DNA of 64,000 nt from Prostheceraeus crozeri (lineage: Eukaryota > Platyhelminthes > Polycladida > Euryleptidae). A model generated the notes under the pieces. That model was not told where the DNA came from. It saw only the letters and a list, made by a program, of their open reading frames with translations, and made no database searches. Every line of letters begins with the position of its first letter. Within the stretch, counting starts at the first letter, position 1. A program made the position numbers and the translations under genes. Positions 10,909-22,097 of the stretch are shown here, piece by piece. The stretch lies in assembly GCA_907163375.1 (NCBI GenBank), contig CAJQUW010006313.1, forward strand, positions 115,331-179,330, given 5' to 3'.

Positions 10909-12821
10909 CAGGGTGTCCACCCTATCTGAGAAAAAAAATTCACGTACATTTCACGTACAATTCACGCACATGACAAAAAATTCACGTAACACTATTTCAG
11001 GCCTACTTGCCCGGCAAGCGACAGTTGGTTGAGTCAAAATCATTCAAAAACACTACCCGCAGCAACTGCTCAAAGAAATGCAGTAATGAGATCTTTACAG
11101 TGGAAAGATAATTCTTCAGAACTATCCTGTATACACACAGCACGCATAATAATATAAGTGCATTCGTCATTCGATGCTGTTTTGAAGCCATCATTTCACA
11201 AATAAATGGTATTTTTGGTCACTCAATAGTCTCTAAATACAACATAATTCACGGCTATAAAAATCAAGGGCAATAATAATAGGGTTTGTGTTTTTAGATT
11301 TCTAGAAGCAGATTAAAACTAAGAATATTAGTGTGCATATTCAAGGAGATAACTTTTTATTTCTTTTAAAAACATCAGGATAGAAACAATAGACTGAGTC
11401 CACCATAGCAAAAAAACTAATCAATCTAAAAGTCTAATAGTCGGCGCTTCCGTTGTGCACATATGTATGAAATTTCCGCTTCCTTCTTCTCCCTTGCCTC
11501 ATTCAATTCAATAGCTTTCCTTTTTCGGATGGACTTTGGAGCAATATTTAATCAATGAAGGGATCAGTTTAATGAAACGTTTTGCAACGTCACGATTTTC
11601 ACACCACCTGATTCGGCAAAACTTTTTCGGGAACTGTTTGGGCACAGTGATTTCGATAAATTGTGCTCGTCTAAGAGGCGAATTTTGAAAAACATAATGA
11701 GGAGGACAGAATTTCGTCAATTTTCCAACCACATTTTGTATGACCGAATGAAGATGCTCCATGAACAATGTGCAGGCCACACGAGCCTAATTCCAACAAA
11801 GCAGGAAAGCCCTCAACTTTTCTACGACAACTGAGCATTCGCAGAAGTGACCAATTAACATTTGGCCCATCCATGGACACAGATGTCAATTTCTTGAGTC
11901 CCTAAGATTCTAAAACTCGCCATAAAGCATCAAGCAAGTTTGAGGCTGACGTGTGATCTAAAACTTCGGAACTTAGATACCTTGTTGATTTTCTTTCTTC
12001 CAGAATCGAACCAAAACATCCATCTGAGAGCGGTGACTTATTTTATGCTCTGCAGGTCGTCATGTTTTGATGTTTATAGTTCATGGTGATATATCGTACG
12101 ATAACTCCATCAGACTGAGCCAAAACATGATCCAAGTCAATTAAATGACTGAAGCTATCCATACATTATCTAGCACTGTCAAAATCTGCAACTGACAACA
12201 AGCTGGAACGACACAGTCTCAACATTTTTCACCAAGCATGCATGATTTCTATCTGTAAGTAATACAACACGTCATAGAATAAACGTTTGAGTCAACCGAC
12301 CCAATTGCTTGCTGGCATTGGCCAAGCATTGACAATTTTGCGTAGCCACATATGCATGTACATCTATATATGTGCCTTATAGAGACAAAAAACCCTAGTA
12401 TATGACTGCTACAATACACATGTATGCATCTATTACAAAAAGCTTTCGGGACACAAAGATGTCAAGACGCTGCTCACCAGAATTTCAGAAATTTTCATTG
12501 TCTGAACCCAGACCCGTTGTCAGTAGCGGCTATATTATATGAACATATCTACATGTTTATGACTTTCTTTCTTGTAACATACTTTTTTGTAGAACCAAGT
12601 CAGAGTTGGTGCAACAACGGAAGAAAAAAATTTAGCACATGTAACAAGAATCAGTAGATATCAAGTAGGACTAAATAGCAGTAAATACCACTATCTGCGC
12701 AACTGAGCTGAAATTCACGTACAATTCACGTACACCTTCGCATTTTCCAAAATTCACGTACATTTTCATGATTTTTAAAATTCACGTACATACGTGAATT
12801 TCACGTACAGTGGACACCCTG
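10909..12821 (-). mobile_element. DNA transposon with CAGGGTGTCCAC ends, 6-bp target duplication and dead transposase
   Basis: The termini are cagggtgtccac at 10909-10920 and its reverse complement ending at 12821. They are flanked by atatga at 10903-10908 and 12822-12827. Both ends carry a repeated subterminal word, ttcacgtac, with four copies at 10939-10989 and five plus one inverted copy at 12714-12808. The body holds a decayed transposase on the minus strand. Six-base duplications point to an IS3EU-like or 6-bp hAT-like group rather than a classic 8-bp hAT. I cannot settle the superfamily without a search. Confidence 0.85.
10990..12250 (-). pseudogene. transposase of the 10.9-12.8 kb element, degraded
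   Basis: The minus-strand reading contains QMDVLVRFW (about 12040), then SMDGPNVNW (about 11870) and LGSCGLHIVHGASSFG (about 11790). FPKKFCRIRWCENRDVAKRF (about 11600) comes next, and DLITAFL (about 11080) is last. This is a conserved order in a widespread animal transposase family related to hAT/IS3EU. Two open frames remain, 11671-11889 and 11508-11780, overlapping in different frames. Several further stops and frame changes lie on both sides. The protein would bind the subterminal word repeats and cut at the element ends; that role is inferred from the family. Confidence 0.75.
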
Positions 12822-12827
12822 ATATGA

Positions 12828-14034
12828 TGAGCTGCAGCGAACATCTTTATTGAAAATTACTCATTGAAATTTAGTGATGTTCATTTGGTAACTTAAGGAA
12901 TTATATCATTCCAATGTAAATAATTCGCTATAGTTGATTATGAAAATTCTATACTATTTTGATCTTATGCTCACTGAAATTTTAACCTGACGTAACAATG
13001 AAAGTGCTTAAGCAATGTTCTGCAGAATGACACCGATCTTCCTTTACAATTATGGATACAAAAATCGTCTTTGAAACGTCGCATCTCTAAATTCGTCAAA
13101 TGATTACTCTTATGGCCTGCTTCGATGAACTGCAAGGGACAATTAATTTTCCGGCCAACATTTCAGCTGAAACATCACATGTTTACGATGTTGTATAGAA
13201 CGTTCTTGTCAGTATAATTGTATTTTGGGTATTTTCCTAGGACAATTTTATCAAATTCGGCTTTCAGAACAACTTTGGTACGAAAATCATTTTGAAAAGG
13301 AACCTGATCTCGCGTTCCACCAGTTTTATCAAGAAAAGAAATAAAGTTATGAGCGATTGAACAATTTTCTTAATAATTTGATTTTGATAAATGATTTCGG
13401 AAATTTATCACTTAGAAAGTATGATTCGCAGCTGTTATAGCTTCATGTCAATTAATTTTGACTGAACGAGATGTAGGTGCGATTCCTGACCATAAAGAGC
13501 CATCGTGATTCGTAATGACATCGTTTCACAAAACTCAATTTTCCACACACGTAACTGATGAGAAAAACGCACAAGGGAAATTCTCCCCGATAATTACAGT
13601 CTGAGCATTTGAATAATCTTTGGATGATAGTAGAGATGACGACGCAAGGATTCCGAACAGGCCGTGGAAGAAGATATACTCGTAGATCAACAACAAGTCA
13701 ATGTTCACATTCAGGCGTCTATTTTGTGATTCGCGGGGGATACTTAATGAGTTATAGCTATAACTGATACGCACCAGTTCTCTTCTATACGATAAATTGT
13801 TGTTTATTTCAAAGTGAAATTAAGTTGACTTGTTTCAGTTCAACATCTAAACTGCAACATTACCGCTGCTGTGACTAGCAAAGTTCTTTTTTTATTTGCA
13901 TGGTCTTTTACATGGATTTCTATTTTTATTTCAGATAAAACAATATACAACATAACTTCAGAAGATCAGGAAATTTGGTATAATGCAAATCGTGAAAAAG
14001 GGCTAAAAAATTGAATTTAAAAAAAGACACTAGC
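12828..14034. other. no gene recognised
   Basis: A 79-codon minus-strand frame at 13535-13774 shows no family resemblance. No repeats or RNA motifs were seen. Confidence 0.4.
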
Positions 14035-14126
14035 CAAAGTTCTTTGATTCAAGTAACACCAAGTTGGTATAGAGCTAAACTGATTTTGAATCGAGTGTCT
14101 CATCCCCTTACTATATAGATATCCAT
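14035..14126 (-). repeat. dispersed repeat, copy 2 (inverted relative to 9925-10004)
   Basis: Read on the minus strand it matches 9925-10004 over about 80 bases with scattered mismatches. Common words are catggatatct, gtaagg, gacactc and taccaacttg. Confidence 0.6.
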
Positions 14127-15049
14127 GGGTGAAGGCCACTTAAATCTAGCGAGTGCAAATGCTATGATGAAGCAATCTCATACACGAGTTGAGTAGACAC
14201 GACGTGCTATGATGATCAAGGACAGATTGTGAGATACGTCTATATTATCAATAGTTTTTGAATAGAAAATCAATTCGTGAAAATATCTATTCACAAATCT
14301 AGTCCATACAAAAAAAGGACGAGAGCACTCATAATTGGCATAGATTACGCTCCTTCCCATGCACTGGAGTAAATACTATTTTCCGCGAAGGCAATGATCT
14401 GCTTTACAGAGGTCAAATAAAGCGATAGGATATCTAAAACACATACACGGAAACAAAAAAAATATTTTTCGCGTGTTCATGTATACAGAAGCTACATGCA
14501 TATTGCTGTTTTGATATGTAGGTTCAAATTGAAAAATATCACAATAGTTTCGAAATCAAAGAATAGCCTCCGCCCACATTCATTCTATTAATACGGACAA
14601 ACGATGACAACAATTTTAGGTTCTAACATCATTGTTGTTACGCTGCAGTTCGGGAATCAAACTCAGAACTGCGTCATGGTAGATGTTGGATGTCTTCATT
14701 ACTGGGAAATTTTTGGGAATTCACTGAATTGACAAAAGCACGTCCTACTAGTATTCCACGTGGCAAAAGAACCGATTTATCGTATAATCGAAGTGAGCAG
14801 TAGACTTCCCATTGACAAAAGTTGAATAGCAAAATCTCTGATAGGTGGATAGAACCGATAAATAAAAACTGGAATAAGTAAGTCGACCTTAGATCAAATG
14901 AGCTGACCCATCTGAATGTTGATATCTCATGATATAACGGATTGATATGCACCTTGTTCATAAAAATTTTATTCCGTGATGTTTCAATTTACAATACGTA
15001 CATAATCTATTACCACGATAAGTTATGAAAAGAAATGGCAATACAAGTT
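14127..15049. other. no gene recognised
   Basis: Only short frames, of which the 95-codon minus-strand one at 14674-14961 is the longest. None resembles a known protein. Confidence 0.4.
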
Positions 15050-16499
15050 GATTTATTCAGAAAACAATGCTTGCTTACTTACTGTCTGGTTTATTGCCCT
15101 CGGCTCCTCAGGTTTCGGGGTTGGACAGCATGTCGTGTCGATTCTAGGTTGCTCAGATTGTGTTTCGCCAAGTCTCACGATCCAGCGCAGTTCGGCGATA
15201 AGACAGCAGGTTGCGTAGGTCTTGCTCCACGTCGTAGAAACACTTCTTCTGGACTCCTAGGATTGTCGCACCACGGACTTTTTGCGATGTAATTTTCTTG
15301 AGTCACAACCAGTCAGGCATTCGATCCAAGTGGCTAAACCGCATGAGCCAATTTGATCCTGGCACACTTCTGATATCCACAATTCCTTGACTGCCCAACA
15401 CAAAAAATCGCAATTCAATGTTTAGCCCTTGTAGCCAGTTCTTGTAATTGTCGGGAACACGAAGGAGACAAAGGTCACAGGGAACCTGTAAACTCCCTAT
15501 TACAAGACGATGTGCGCCACAGTTTGCGCTGGATGACCACAGGCACCGGAGACGGCCTGTCGTAAGCCCTAGTGCGGCCATGCCAGTGGTGTTGGAGCGA
15601 AGCAAGTTAAGTCGGACCAATTGATCGCGAGGGAGATCGGCTCCAGATGGAAACGATTGATTTGTAGCTGTGCAAGCACACTTGATTAAAAGATTGACAT
15701 GAGAAAGGTCGTCGTAATTTCAGCCGCTGAGTTCTGTCATTGACTTTCGTTTACTCAATTTTGCGGAGTATATCCATCTGATCAATGAGTTTTGGTTTCT
15801 CTCGAGTCTATTAATGTCTATTACTTTCACGGCACAAGTTTCCGATGAATACAGCAGCGCACTCCAAACGCATGTTCGGTGGATGAAGCGTCCTGCTGCG
15901 ACAGGTGAGTGCAGGGAGAAGTTCGTGGAAAGTTCTCCAAGCAGCCTTGACTCATGCGGTTGTAGTGCCCAGCCTTCTGACTGGCTGAGCATGTCACCGA
16001 GACAGCGAGCGATTCAGCGAAAACATTGTCATCACCAATGTTGATTATTGATGGTAGATGGAGAAAAGGGCGTTAAACGGATAAAGTAAAGTGAGAGCAT
16101 CTTGACTGTTAAGATGACTTTCGCATCCTCTACATCTGATATGAGGATCAGCACACAGCGTGAAGAGATTCGTGAGGTGGTGATGAATTCAAGTTCTGGT
16201 AGCCGGAGCAAAGGATCGAGTTCCTACAAACTCCCTTCTTGCATGTTCCACAGGGATAATTCGCTTTATTGACTTGAAGTGTCGTATTGTCAGACTTGCT
16301 GATGAGGACTCTCGTTTTCTAAACATTGACCATAAAATCTTCCGATTCCAGGTTTGTCTTCCAGAGCCATTAGTGCAGCTTGAGATAATCGAGCAAGTCA
16401 GCGATTATGACAAAGTCATCTGCGTAAAGCACCTCCCAAGAGCAACCGAGGCGGAAATTCTCCAATAAGGCCTCCATCACTTATATGATCAGTACTGGA
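15050..16499 (-). pseudogene. LINE remnant (type A), second copy, downstream piece
   Basis: On the minus strand, just below the hAT insertion, come GGLIGEF, a shifted YADD-type block (tyrosine-alanine-aspartate-aspartate then FVIIADLLDYL, about 16410-16440) and LWKTNLES. The Cys-rich linker and an 90-codon frame at 15720-15992 containing VIDINRLERNQNSLIRWI follow. These match the same segments of the copy at 6183-7430. The stretch 15050-15720 is probably its 3' part, because it follows directly and keeps the orientation. It holds frames that look protein-like on both strands, which I treat as by-products. Stops and frame changes throughout make the copy dead. Confidence 0.75.
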
Positions 16500-17759
16500 C
16501 TTAACACCAGAGCTGGAAAAATTCCACTGAAATTTTTTAATTCCAATTCCAGAGCAGAAATCTCAATTCCAATTCTAATTCCAGTCGAAACAGTTCAATT
16601 CCAATTCCAATTCCATAATGAGATTCAATTCCGATAATTGCATGACGCGTATATGTTAATGTATCTAAAGTTTCCTCGTTTCAATCTAACCCATGTGCCC
16701 GTATCCTATCCTCGTTATTCCTGTGTGCCGTTCCCTGCGTCGTTCCTATGTGCGTTCTCATGTTCATAGTTCATATTTCTTGTGTACATATACATGTATA
16801 TATGTAGCCGGTCAGCCTACGCCATTTTCGTTTCGTAAACGAGATATTCAACATCTTGTGAAAAAGAGAAAGGAAAATTAACGGTCAGCAAAGAATCAAA
16901 CGCTGAGAGAGAGAGAGAGAGAGCATAGAAAGTCCTAGAATGGAAATTGCATGAAAATTATGGCACACGCCGGAGGAACTAAGTTGGGGCAAAACGCAAA
17001 TTGTGCGAGCTGGTTTCCATGTTTTCTTATTTGTATTTATATTTATCAAGCCAAATTGTGATCTCGATTGCTGCCCCTTGTCCAAAGATCATACACAAAA
17101 GCAATAGTGAATTTACAAAATACTACGGCGACAGGATGACAAAGAAAGAAATCCTTTAAAACGTTCTGTACGTTCATCATTTGAAATATCGCTCCTATAA
17201 TCTATCAAGAGTATTATCAGTCACATATGCAACTTGCAATGTCGATTTACAGAACATACATTGCTCCAGCTTGAAATCAGAGGTCAAGAAATCTCAGAGT
17301 ATTCATTTTACTTGAAAGGGCTCCCCTGTTCACTATATTTGAACAATTTTCAAAATCTTTACATGCTTTCGAATATCAGCTTCCAAAGTATCATCACACT
17401 ATATCACATGTGTCATTTAATGATTAATTGAAAAGTTCCAGCGACTATTCACTTATCTGAGAAATTATTGTCGATGAAGAAGCTTTCAATGTGTTTATTC
17501 GACAAATGCGCTAGGTTTCTTAAACCGTATGAAGGAGAAATCATCCTATAATTAGAATTTTTTCTATTGAATTCTTGAGATATTCTTACAACCAGTGCAC
17601 CGCCCGCTTTCAATTATGACTTTGTGGACCAATTTTTAATTCGAATTTTGAAAAATAGTTGTTAATGACTGCTGCAAATCGACACAATATACCAACCCAG
17701 GGAATAGTAGGCCATAGCACATGAAACAATGCTACCATCTCACTTAATATTATCTTAAG

Positions 17760-18110
17760 TTTTAATAATGAAAGCAACACAATTGACTTCATGTGTTTAA
17801 TACCCGAGCGCTTTCGTGGCCTCTTGTCAAGGGTGGACGGCCAAGTGTGAACATGTACAGAGATGGCTGAGAAACATTCAATGATAACTGCCGCCAGTGA
17901 CACCAACCAATCAGTGCCAAGGTAAAGACAATAAATAAAGGAACTCTTTATGCACACATAAAACAGGTCTCCTCGCAGCTATGTACAGTGCTTCCAATAC
18001 AGGCAAAGAAAAACGATATTTACAAGATGATAAAATAGAAAAATAATACAAAGTGGACGATACTGAAAAGAGTCACATTCAAGTATGTGTCGAGCGATAG
18101 AACTTTGAGG
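17760..18110 (-). repeat. left arm of 351-bp inverted repeat in Penelope-like copy
   Basis: It pairs with 18238-18588 (coordinates sum to 36348) with a few substitutions and small indels, for example near 17965 and 18040. A 115-codon minus-strand frame here is the mirror of the coding arm and its terminal repeat, not a gene. Confidence 0.9.
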
Positions 18111-18114
18111 GGAT

Positions 18115-18438
18115 TTTCAATGTGACTGTGGACACAGTTACATCGGACGTACCGAGAGGACTTTGCGGGTCCGAATGAGAGAACATGTTCCTAGGTGGCT
18201 TGAGGATAGAAAGACAAGACCGCGATCTAGAACAGCACCTCAAAGTTCTATCGCTCGACACATACTTGAATGTGACTCTTTTCAGTATCGTCCACTTTGT
18301 ACATATTTTTCTATTTTATCATCTTGTAAATATCGTTTTTCTTTGCCTGTATTGGAAGCACTGTACATAGCTGCGAGGCGACCTATTTTATGTGTACATA
18401 AAGAGTTCCTTTATTTATTGTCTTTACCTTGGCACTGA
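18115..18438 (+). pseudogene. Penelope-like polymerase C-terminal fragment: GIY-YIG endonuclease domain
   Basis: The open frame reads FQCDCGHSYIGRTERTL (from about 18115), then VRMREHVPRWLEDRKTRPRS, SSIARHILEC, LPVLEALYIAARRPILCVHK and a stop after LYLLSLPWH at 18436-18438. The CxC-x2-YIGRT start and the R-x-REH helix are the GIY-YIG nuclease signature. The LEAL-x-I-x-RP-x-LCVHK tail is typical of Penelope-like polymerases. The telomerase-like reverse transcriptase that should precede it is absent, so the fragment has no start codon of its own and cannot act alone. The reading frame itself has no stop within the domain. In family members the nuclease nicks the target DNA for priming. Confidence 0.85.
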
Positions 18439-18513
18439 TTGGTTGGTGTCACTGGCGGCAGTTATCATTGAATGTTTCTCAGCCATCTCTGTACATGTTC
18501 ACACTTGGCCGTC

Positions 18514-18547
18514 CACCCTTGACAAGAGGCCACGAAAGCGCTCGGGT
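18514..18547 (+). ncRNA. degenerate hammerhead-like motif of Penelope-like copy
   Basis: Flanking strands ACCC (18515-18518) and GGGT (18544-18547) can pair as helix I. Between them lie ttgacaagag, ggcc and cGAAAgcg. The GAAA is kept, but the CTGANGA core is altered, so I read it as a decayed minimal hammerhead. Its mirror is in the left arm at about 17802-17834. Confidence 0.5.
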
Positions 18548-20061
18548 ATTAAACACATGAAGTCAATTGTGTTGCTTTCATTATTAAAGCTTATTGGAAA
18601 TCGGCATTGCTTTACAACATTAATATTATCTTCATAAAAATCCTGCATTAATTTACTGCTAACAACTTCCACAACTAACTTGGCAAATAGTTTGACTATG
18701 AATCAATGTTTTAGATCGAATCTGATCTACAAACCATAGATTTTTCCATGTGCCATCATTGTACATAGGCAAGATATCAAACTTCCATTCTAGTGTACTA
18801 TTATCTACTTCTATGAGAGAGAGAGAGATGCGAATAAATCTATTAATAAACTGACAGAAGAAAGAAATTCAATATGCGAATAACGTGATTGTTGATGGCA
18901 GAAAAAACGACGATAAAAATGATATCATGAAATCTGATTAATGGTCCATGTTAAAAAAGGAGATTAAAAATTCCGTGATAAGAACGAAATGTGGTCGGGT
19001 CGAAAGCTAACGAGCAGAGATTAAAGGAAACTCTTTCAATTTTCAAAAGAAAGTGGATTTATCGTCAAGTGTCAAAAATTTGCATAAATTAGAGACGATG
19101 AGAAATTGAAACAACAACAATTACCAACAACAACACATACGACATCTTCAGTAGCTGTTAGAAGAACTCCGGGCTCTCGCGGTGTAACTTGACTACAGAA
19201 GTAACAACTACAATTACATACCAGCGAACAACAACACAGTAGCGTATGCGGCAACACGTACATCAACGAGCGCGATTGAAGATTGACGGTATAAGTGACA
19301 CTGATATTCATGATATTTGTGATATTATTTTGGTATAAGTGAGTTCAACATCAAGAAGTGAACTGCAAGTTCAAAGTTTATCTTTTATCGTTGAGTATCG
19401 TATTTATATAACTATAGTCTTGAAAACTAATATTGTCAATTGTTGTGATTGGAAGTTGAATAATATTTCATGTCATTGCCATTTTAATTGAATCATTAAT
19501 TATTAGAATAATTTGTTGACACTGTCTATATTGTGATTTGAACTGACAGGCTGCCCTTTAATGCAGGGTTAATTTTCCTCTTTCCAAACCGATTGTTTTT
19601 CTTGTGTACAACAATTAAGTTAATCTCCAATTTTTGTGCTTATCTAATCAATAACTAAATTCAACAATTGTTTTATTTTGATTAATTATCTTACATGATA
19701 AATAACTAAATAACAGATTGAACAAAGATGATTATCTTCTCATTGTTTGCTTTATTGCTGAATTAACATTGTCCGGGGCTGTAGGCCCATCAAAGTCACA
19801 ATTAGCACACTTTATTCAACAATAGAATAAAACTAGCTCTGTCGATCTCTCTCTCTCTCTCTTATCTCTGCGTGCAGTTAACACAACGGCCGAATACTAT
19901 GATTTCAATTTTTGTACAAATAGATTTATTACAGGTCAATCGAAAAAGTGGAATTGAGGTTTATCAAGGTCAATTCCAATTCCAGTAGATTTAAATATCG
20001 TCAATTCCAATTCCGACGAAAAATGGAATTCTATATTCCAATTCCGACTTTTCCAACTCTG

Positions 20062-20185
20062 CTTAACACGGAATCTACATAAAATGATGATCTCTATTTT
20101 GTGTCTTCAACCCCAACCATCAAAGAAGGCGATTCAGATTTACGATGAGGTCCCTGCAGAATTTTTGCTGTGAATCTTTCAAAAC
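20062..20185 (-). pseudogene. LINE remnant (type A), second copy, upstream piece
   Basis: Reading on the minus strand across the hAT insertion, the segment here ends in SVLSPVLIIS, and the other side resumes with the block that normally follows it. This piece therefore belongs to the copy at 15050-16499, and the insertion split one reverse transcriptase. The first eight bases are the duplicated target site. Confidence 0.65.
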
Positions 20186-20699
20186 TAAAACGCGTCACAC
20201 AGGCTATCGCGAATTAAATAAGAATTAATCCCCAGGCGGTAGAGATTATGAACCGTCTGCACCTCCGTACCGAAGCAAACCCCTTTACTGAGTTATCAAA
20301 CCACCCTATGAATTATTTTTTATAAGCATTTTCCTCATAGATCTGAATTTTATGACTTTTTTCAAGGATTCTTGTAAGATAACTTTCCATGAATCCTATC
20401 GAGCATTACTATTAGTGCAATATTCTAAAAGAATGATTATATAAACCATACCATTTTCCAACTGCAGCTTCAATCTATCCAATTGCACTATAACCTAATT
20501 TTGCACAACGGCAACTTTATTACAGCCCTCCCAAGCTGATCTGTTTGTCAATCAACTGCTTCCAACATACGTTTTCAACCTGCATCTGAAATTGTTCTAA
20601 ACCAATTCTGATTTCTTCATTTTTCCGTTCCTTTCCTCAATAGATTTGCGGAAGTCTAAGTTGCATCAAACAATTATAACAAAAGTAATGAGATAGGAA
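20186..20699. other. no gene recognised
   Basis: AT-rich sequence. It may hold more of the 5' part of the split LINE, but no motif confirms it. Confidence 0.35.
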
Positions 20700-20965
20700 A
20701 TAATGTTAAAGTGAAGATGTTGCCTTAGTAGCGTTTAAGCTAACACTCAGGGTGTTACCCCTGGCAATGGCGATGCCGATTCGTTGCTTCAGCCAAAATG
20801 TTCTCTTGGCTTTCCTGTATCCTGTGATATACGACTGCAGATGCATTGAAAAATTACAGACGCTTCCATGGCCACTGGTACAAATTGGTATTGACCACTC
20901 AATTCTGCGTATTTACGGCGTTTTTGTGCTTCTGTGGAAATAGCAGGGGAACCGTTTTCCATTGA
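20700..20965 (-). pseudogene. LINE C-terminal fragment
   Basis: The minus-strand frame starts near EAQKRRKYAELSGQYQFVPV (about 20900). After a frame change it ends with FWLKQRIGIAIARGNTLSV (about 20740-20790). This pair of blocks, a K-Y-x-ELS-x-x-Y-x-F-x-P-x-A-x-E segment and a QRI-x-IAI-x-RGN segment, is the common end of several animal LINE polyproteins. Only about 80 codons remain. Confidence 0.7.
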
Positions 20966-22097
20966 TGAATTAAATGAAATAAACATCACTTCCCGTTTCT
21001 TTGTTTCATACAGCAGAAGAGGGCAAATAAGTGTTGTGCAGCGAGTGTGAACTATGTTTACTACGGGCTTATGTAGGAAAATGATGATTACATAACTTCT
21101 CAATTTACGTAAATACTCAGCGAGGCAATAATTTCTGCATACAAGCGAGTTGGAGTACGTAACCGTAGTTCAAAGGCTGCGTGACATATACGGTATGGAA
21201 GACAATAACATTACTCTCACTAACACAAACAGCTGACTGTAGCTGCAAATGCCTTATGTATACATACGGGACTTGTCGATCAACGGGAGAGAGAGACACC
21301 GGGATACGTTGATACTAAATCAGTTCACGATTTAGTAATCAGCATACAACCATTTTGACCGCATGTGCTTAATTCCCATACAATGCAGTGTAATCGATGA
21401 ATTCATTGGTACACTGAGACGGATCAAACTTGCTGCAATCATAACAAATTCCAAAGAGTCACAAAAATTGATAAGAATAAAAAAATTTCCATTCTTGCAG
21501 ATTTAAAAAAAATTGAGGAATAAGGGAGAATGAGAAAATCGGAAAAACATCAAAGTTCATTTTCTTATTGAGACAAATAACATAAACGTTAACTGAATTA
21601 ATGCATAAATCGGAATGCACGCATGCCGTGAAATTACTCAAACCGGTCATGAAAAATCACATCAAAGTCTGTCCGCCATTTCCCGCTTGCTGTTTTCTGG
21701 ACTATTCTTCCAAAAAAATTGCCAACATGTCTCTGTCTGAAGGTTGAATAGTTTATAATCTGATAATTCAAATTTATGCTCAATCCATGAAATTGCCCAT
21801 TCTAGGCCTACTCTTATACTTCTCTTTGGTGCAGATACCACTACAGAATAGAGATGGGCTTGTGAGAGAAGATACAAGCATATCGTGCATGCTACTTAAT
21901 TACTACATGCCCACTTTCTACACGTATTTGAAATATCATCGATACAACGGCTCCGGTAGCGGTTCGAGTGATATGTTTCCTTCCGACTCAAAATCTCGGA
22001 ATATTTATATAGAATAAGTTAAAGCTTCCCGTGTATTTTAAGACGAAGAACGCAATTATTGCTCACTCGGTAAAAGCATAGGTAGTTGCCATCAAGG
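20966..22097. other. no gene recognised
   Basis: Short frames only. No terminal repeats or RNA motifs seen. Confidence 0.4.

Larger units (their letters stand above)
17757..18619 (+). mobile_element. Penelope-like element, 5'-truncated, with inverted 5' copy and 13-bp target duplication
   Basis: The 863-bp insertion is flanked by ttaatattatctt at 17744-17756 and 18620-18632. From left to right it has an inverted arm (17760-18110), a unique centre that starts the GIY-YIG coding (18111-18237), the matching arm (18238-18588) and a 31-bp unpaired tail. The arms differ at only a handful of sites. The architecture is the same as that of the insertion at 7479-7915, but more of the coding 3' end was kept here. 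Confidence 0.85.
16508..20061. mobile_element. hAT-like transposon, 3.55 kb, 8-bp target duplication
   Basis: Ends are cagagctggaaaaa at 16508 and the inverted form ttttccaactctg ending at 20061. They are flanked by cttaacac at 16500-16507 and 20062-20069. Both ends are packed with the word caattccaattcc in the same orientation (16535-16640 and about 19960-20045). I saw no transposase inside. The body holds (GA)n/(CT)n runs (16901-16924, 18816-18829, about 19845-19862) and a foldback Penelope-like copy at 17757-18619. It is therefore non-autonomous. The 8-bp duplication and CAG-type ends fit hAT. Confidence 0.85.

Noticed and set aside
15035-15620. Frames of 85 and 105 codons on opposite strands
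   Set aside because: They overlap each other and lie where the 3' part of a minus-strand LINE should be. No motif supports an independent gene.
17610-17957. 115-codon minus-strand frame, nearly identical to a plus-strand frame at 18392-18637
   Set aside because: The pair reflects the inverted arms of a Penelope-like copy, so the frames are mirror products and not two genes.
18760-19320. Plus- and minus-strand short frames inside the hAT-like element as possible transposase
   Set aside because: None shows the ALDPR, W-W or C-terminal dimerisation blocks of hAT transposases, so the element is taken as non-autonomous.
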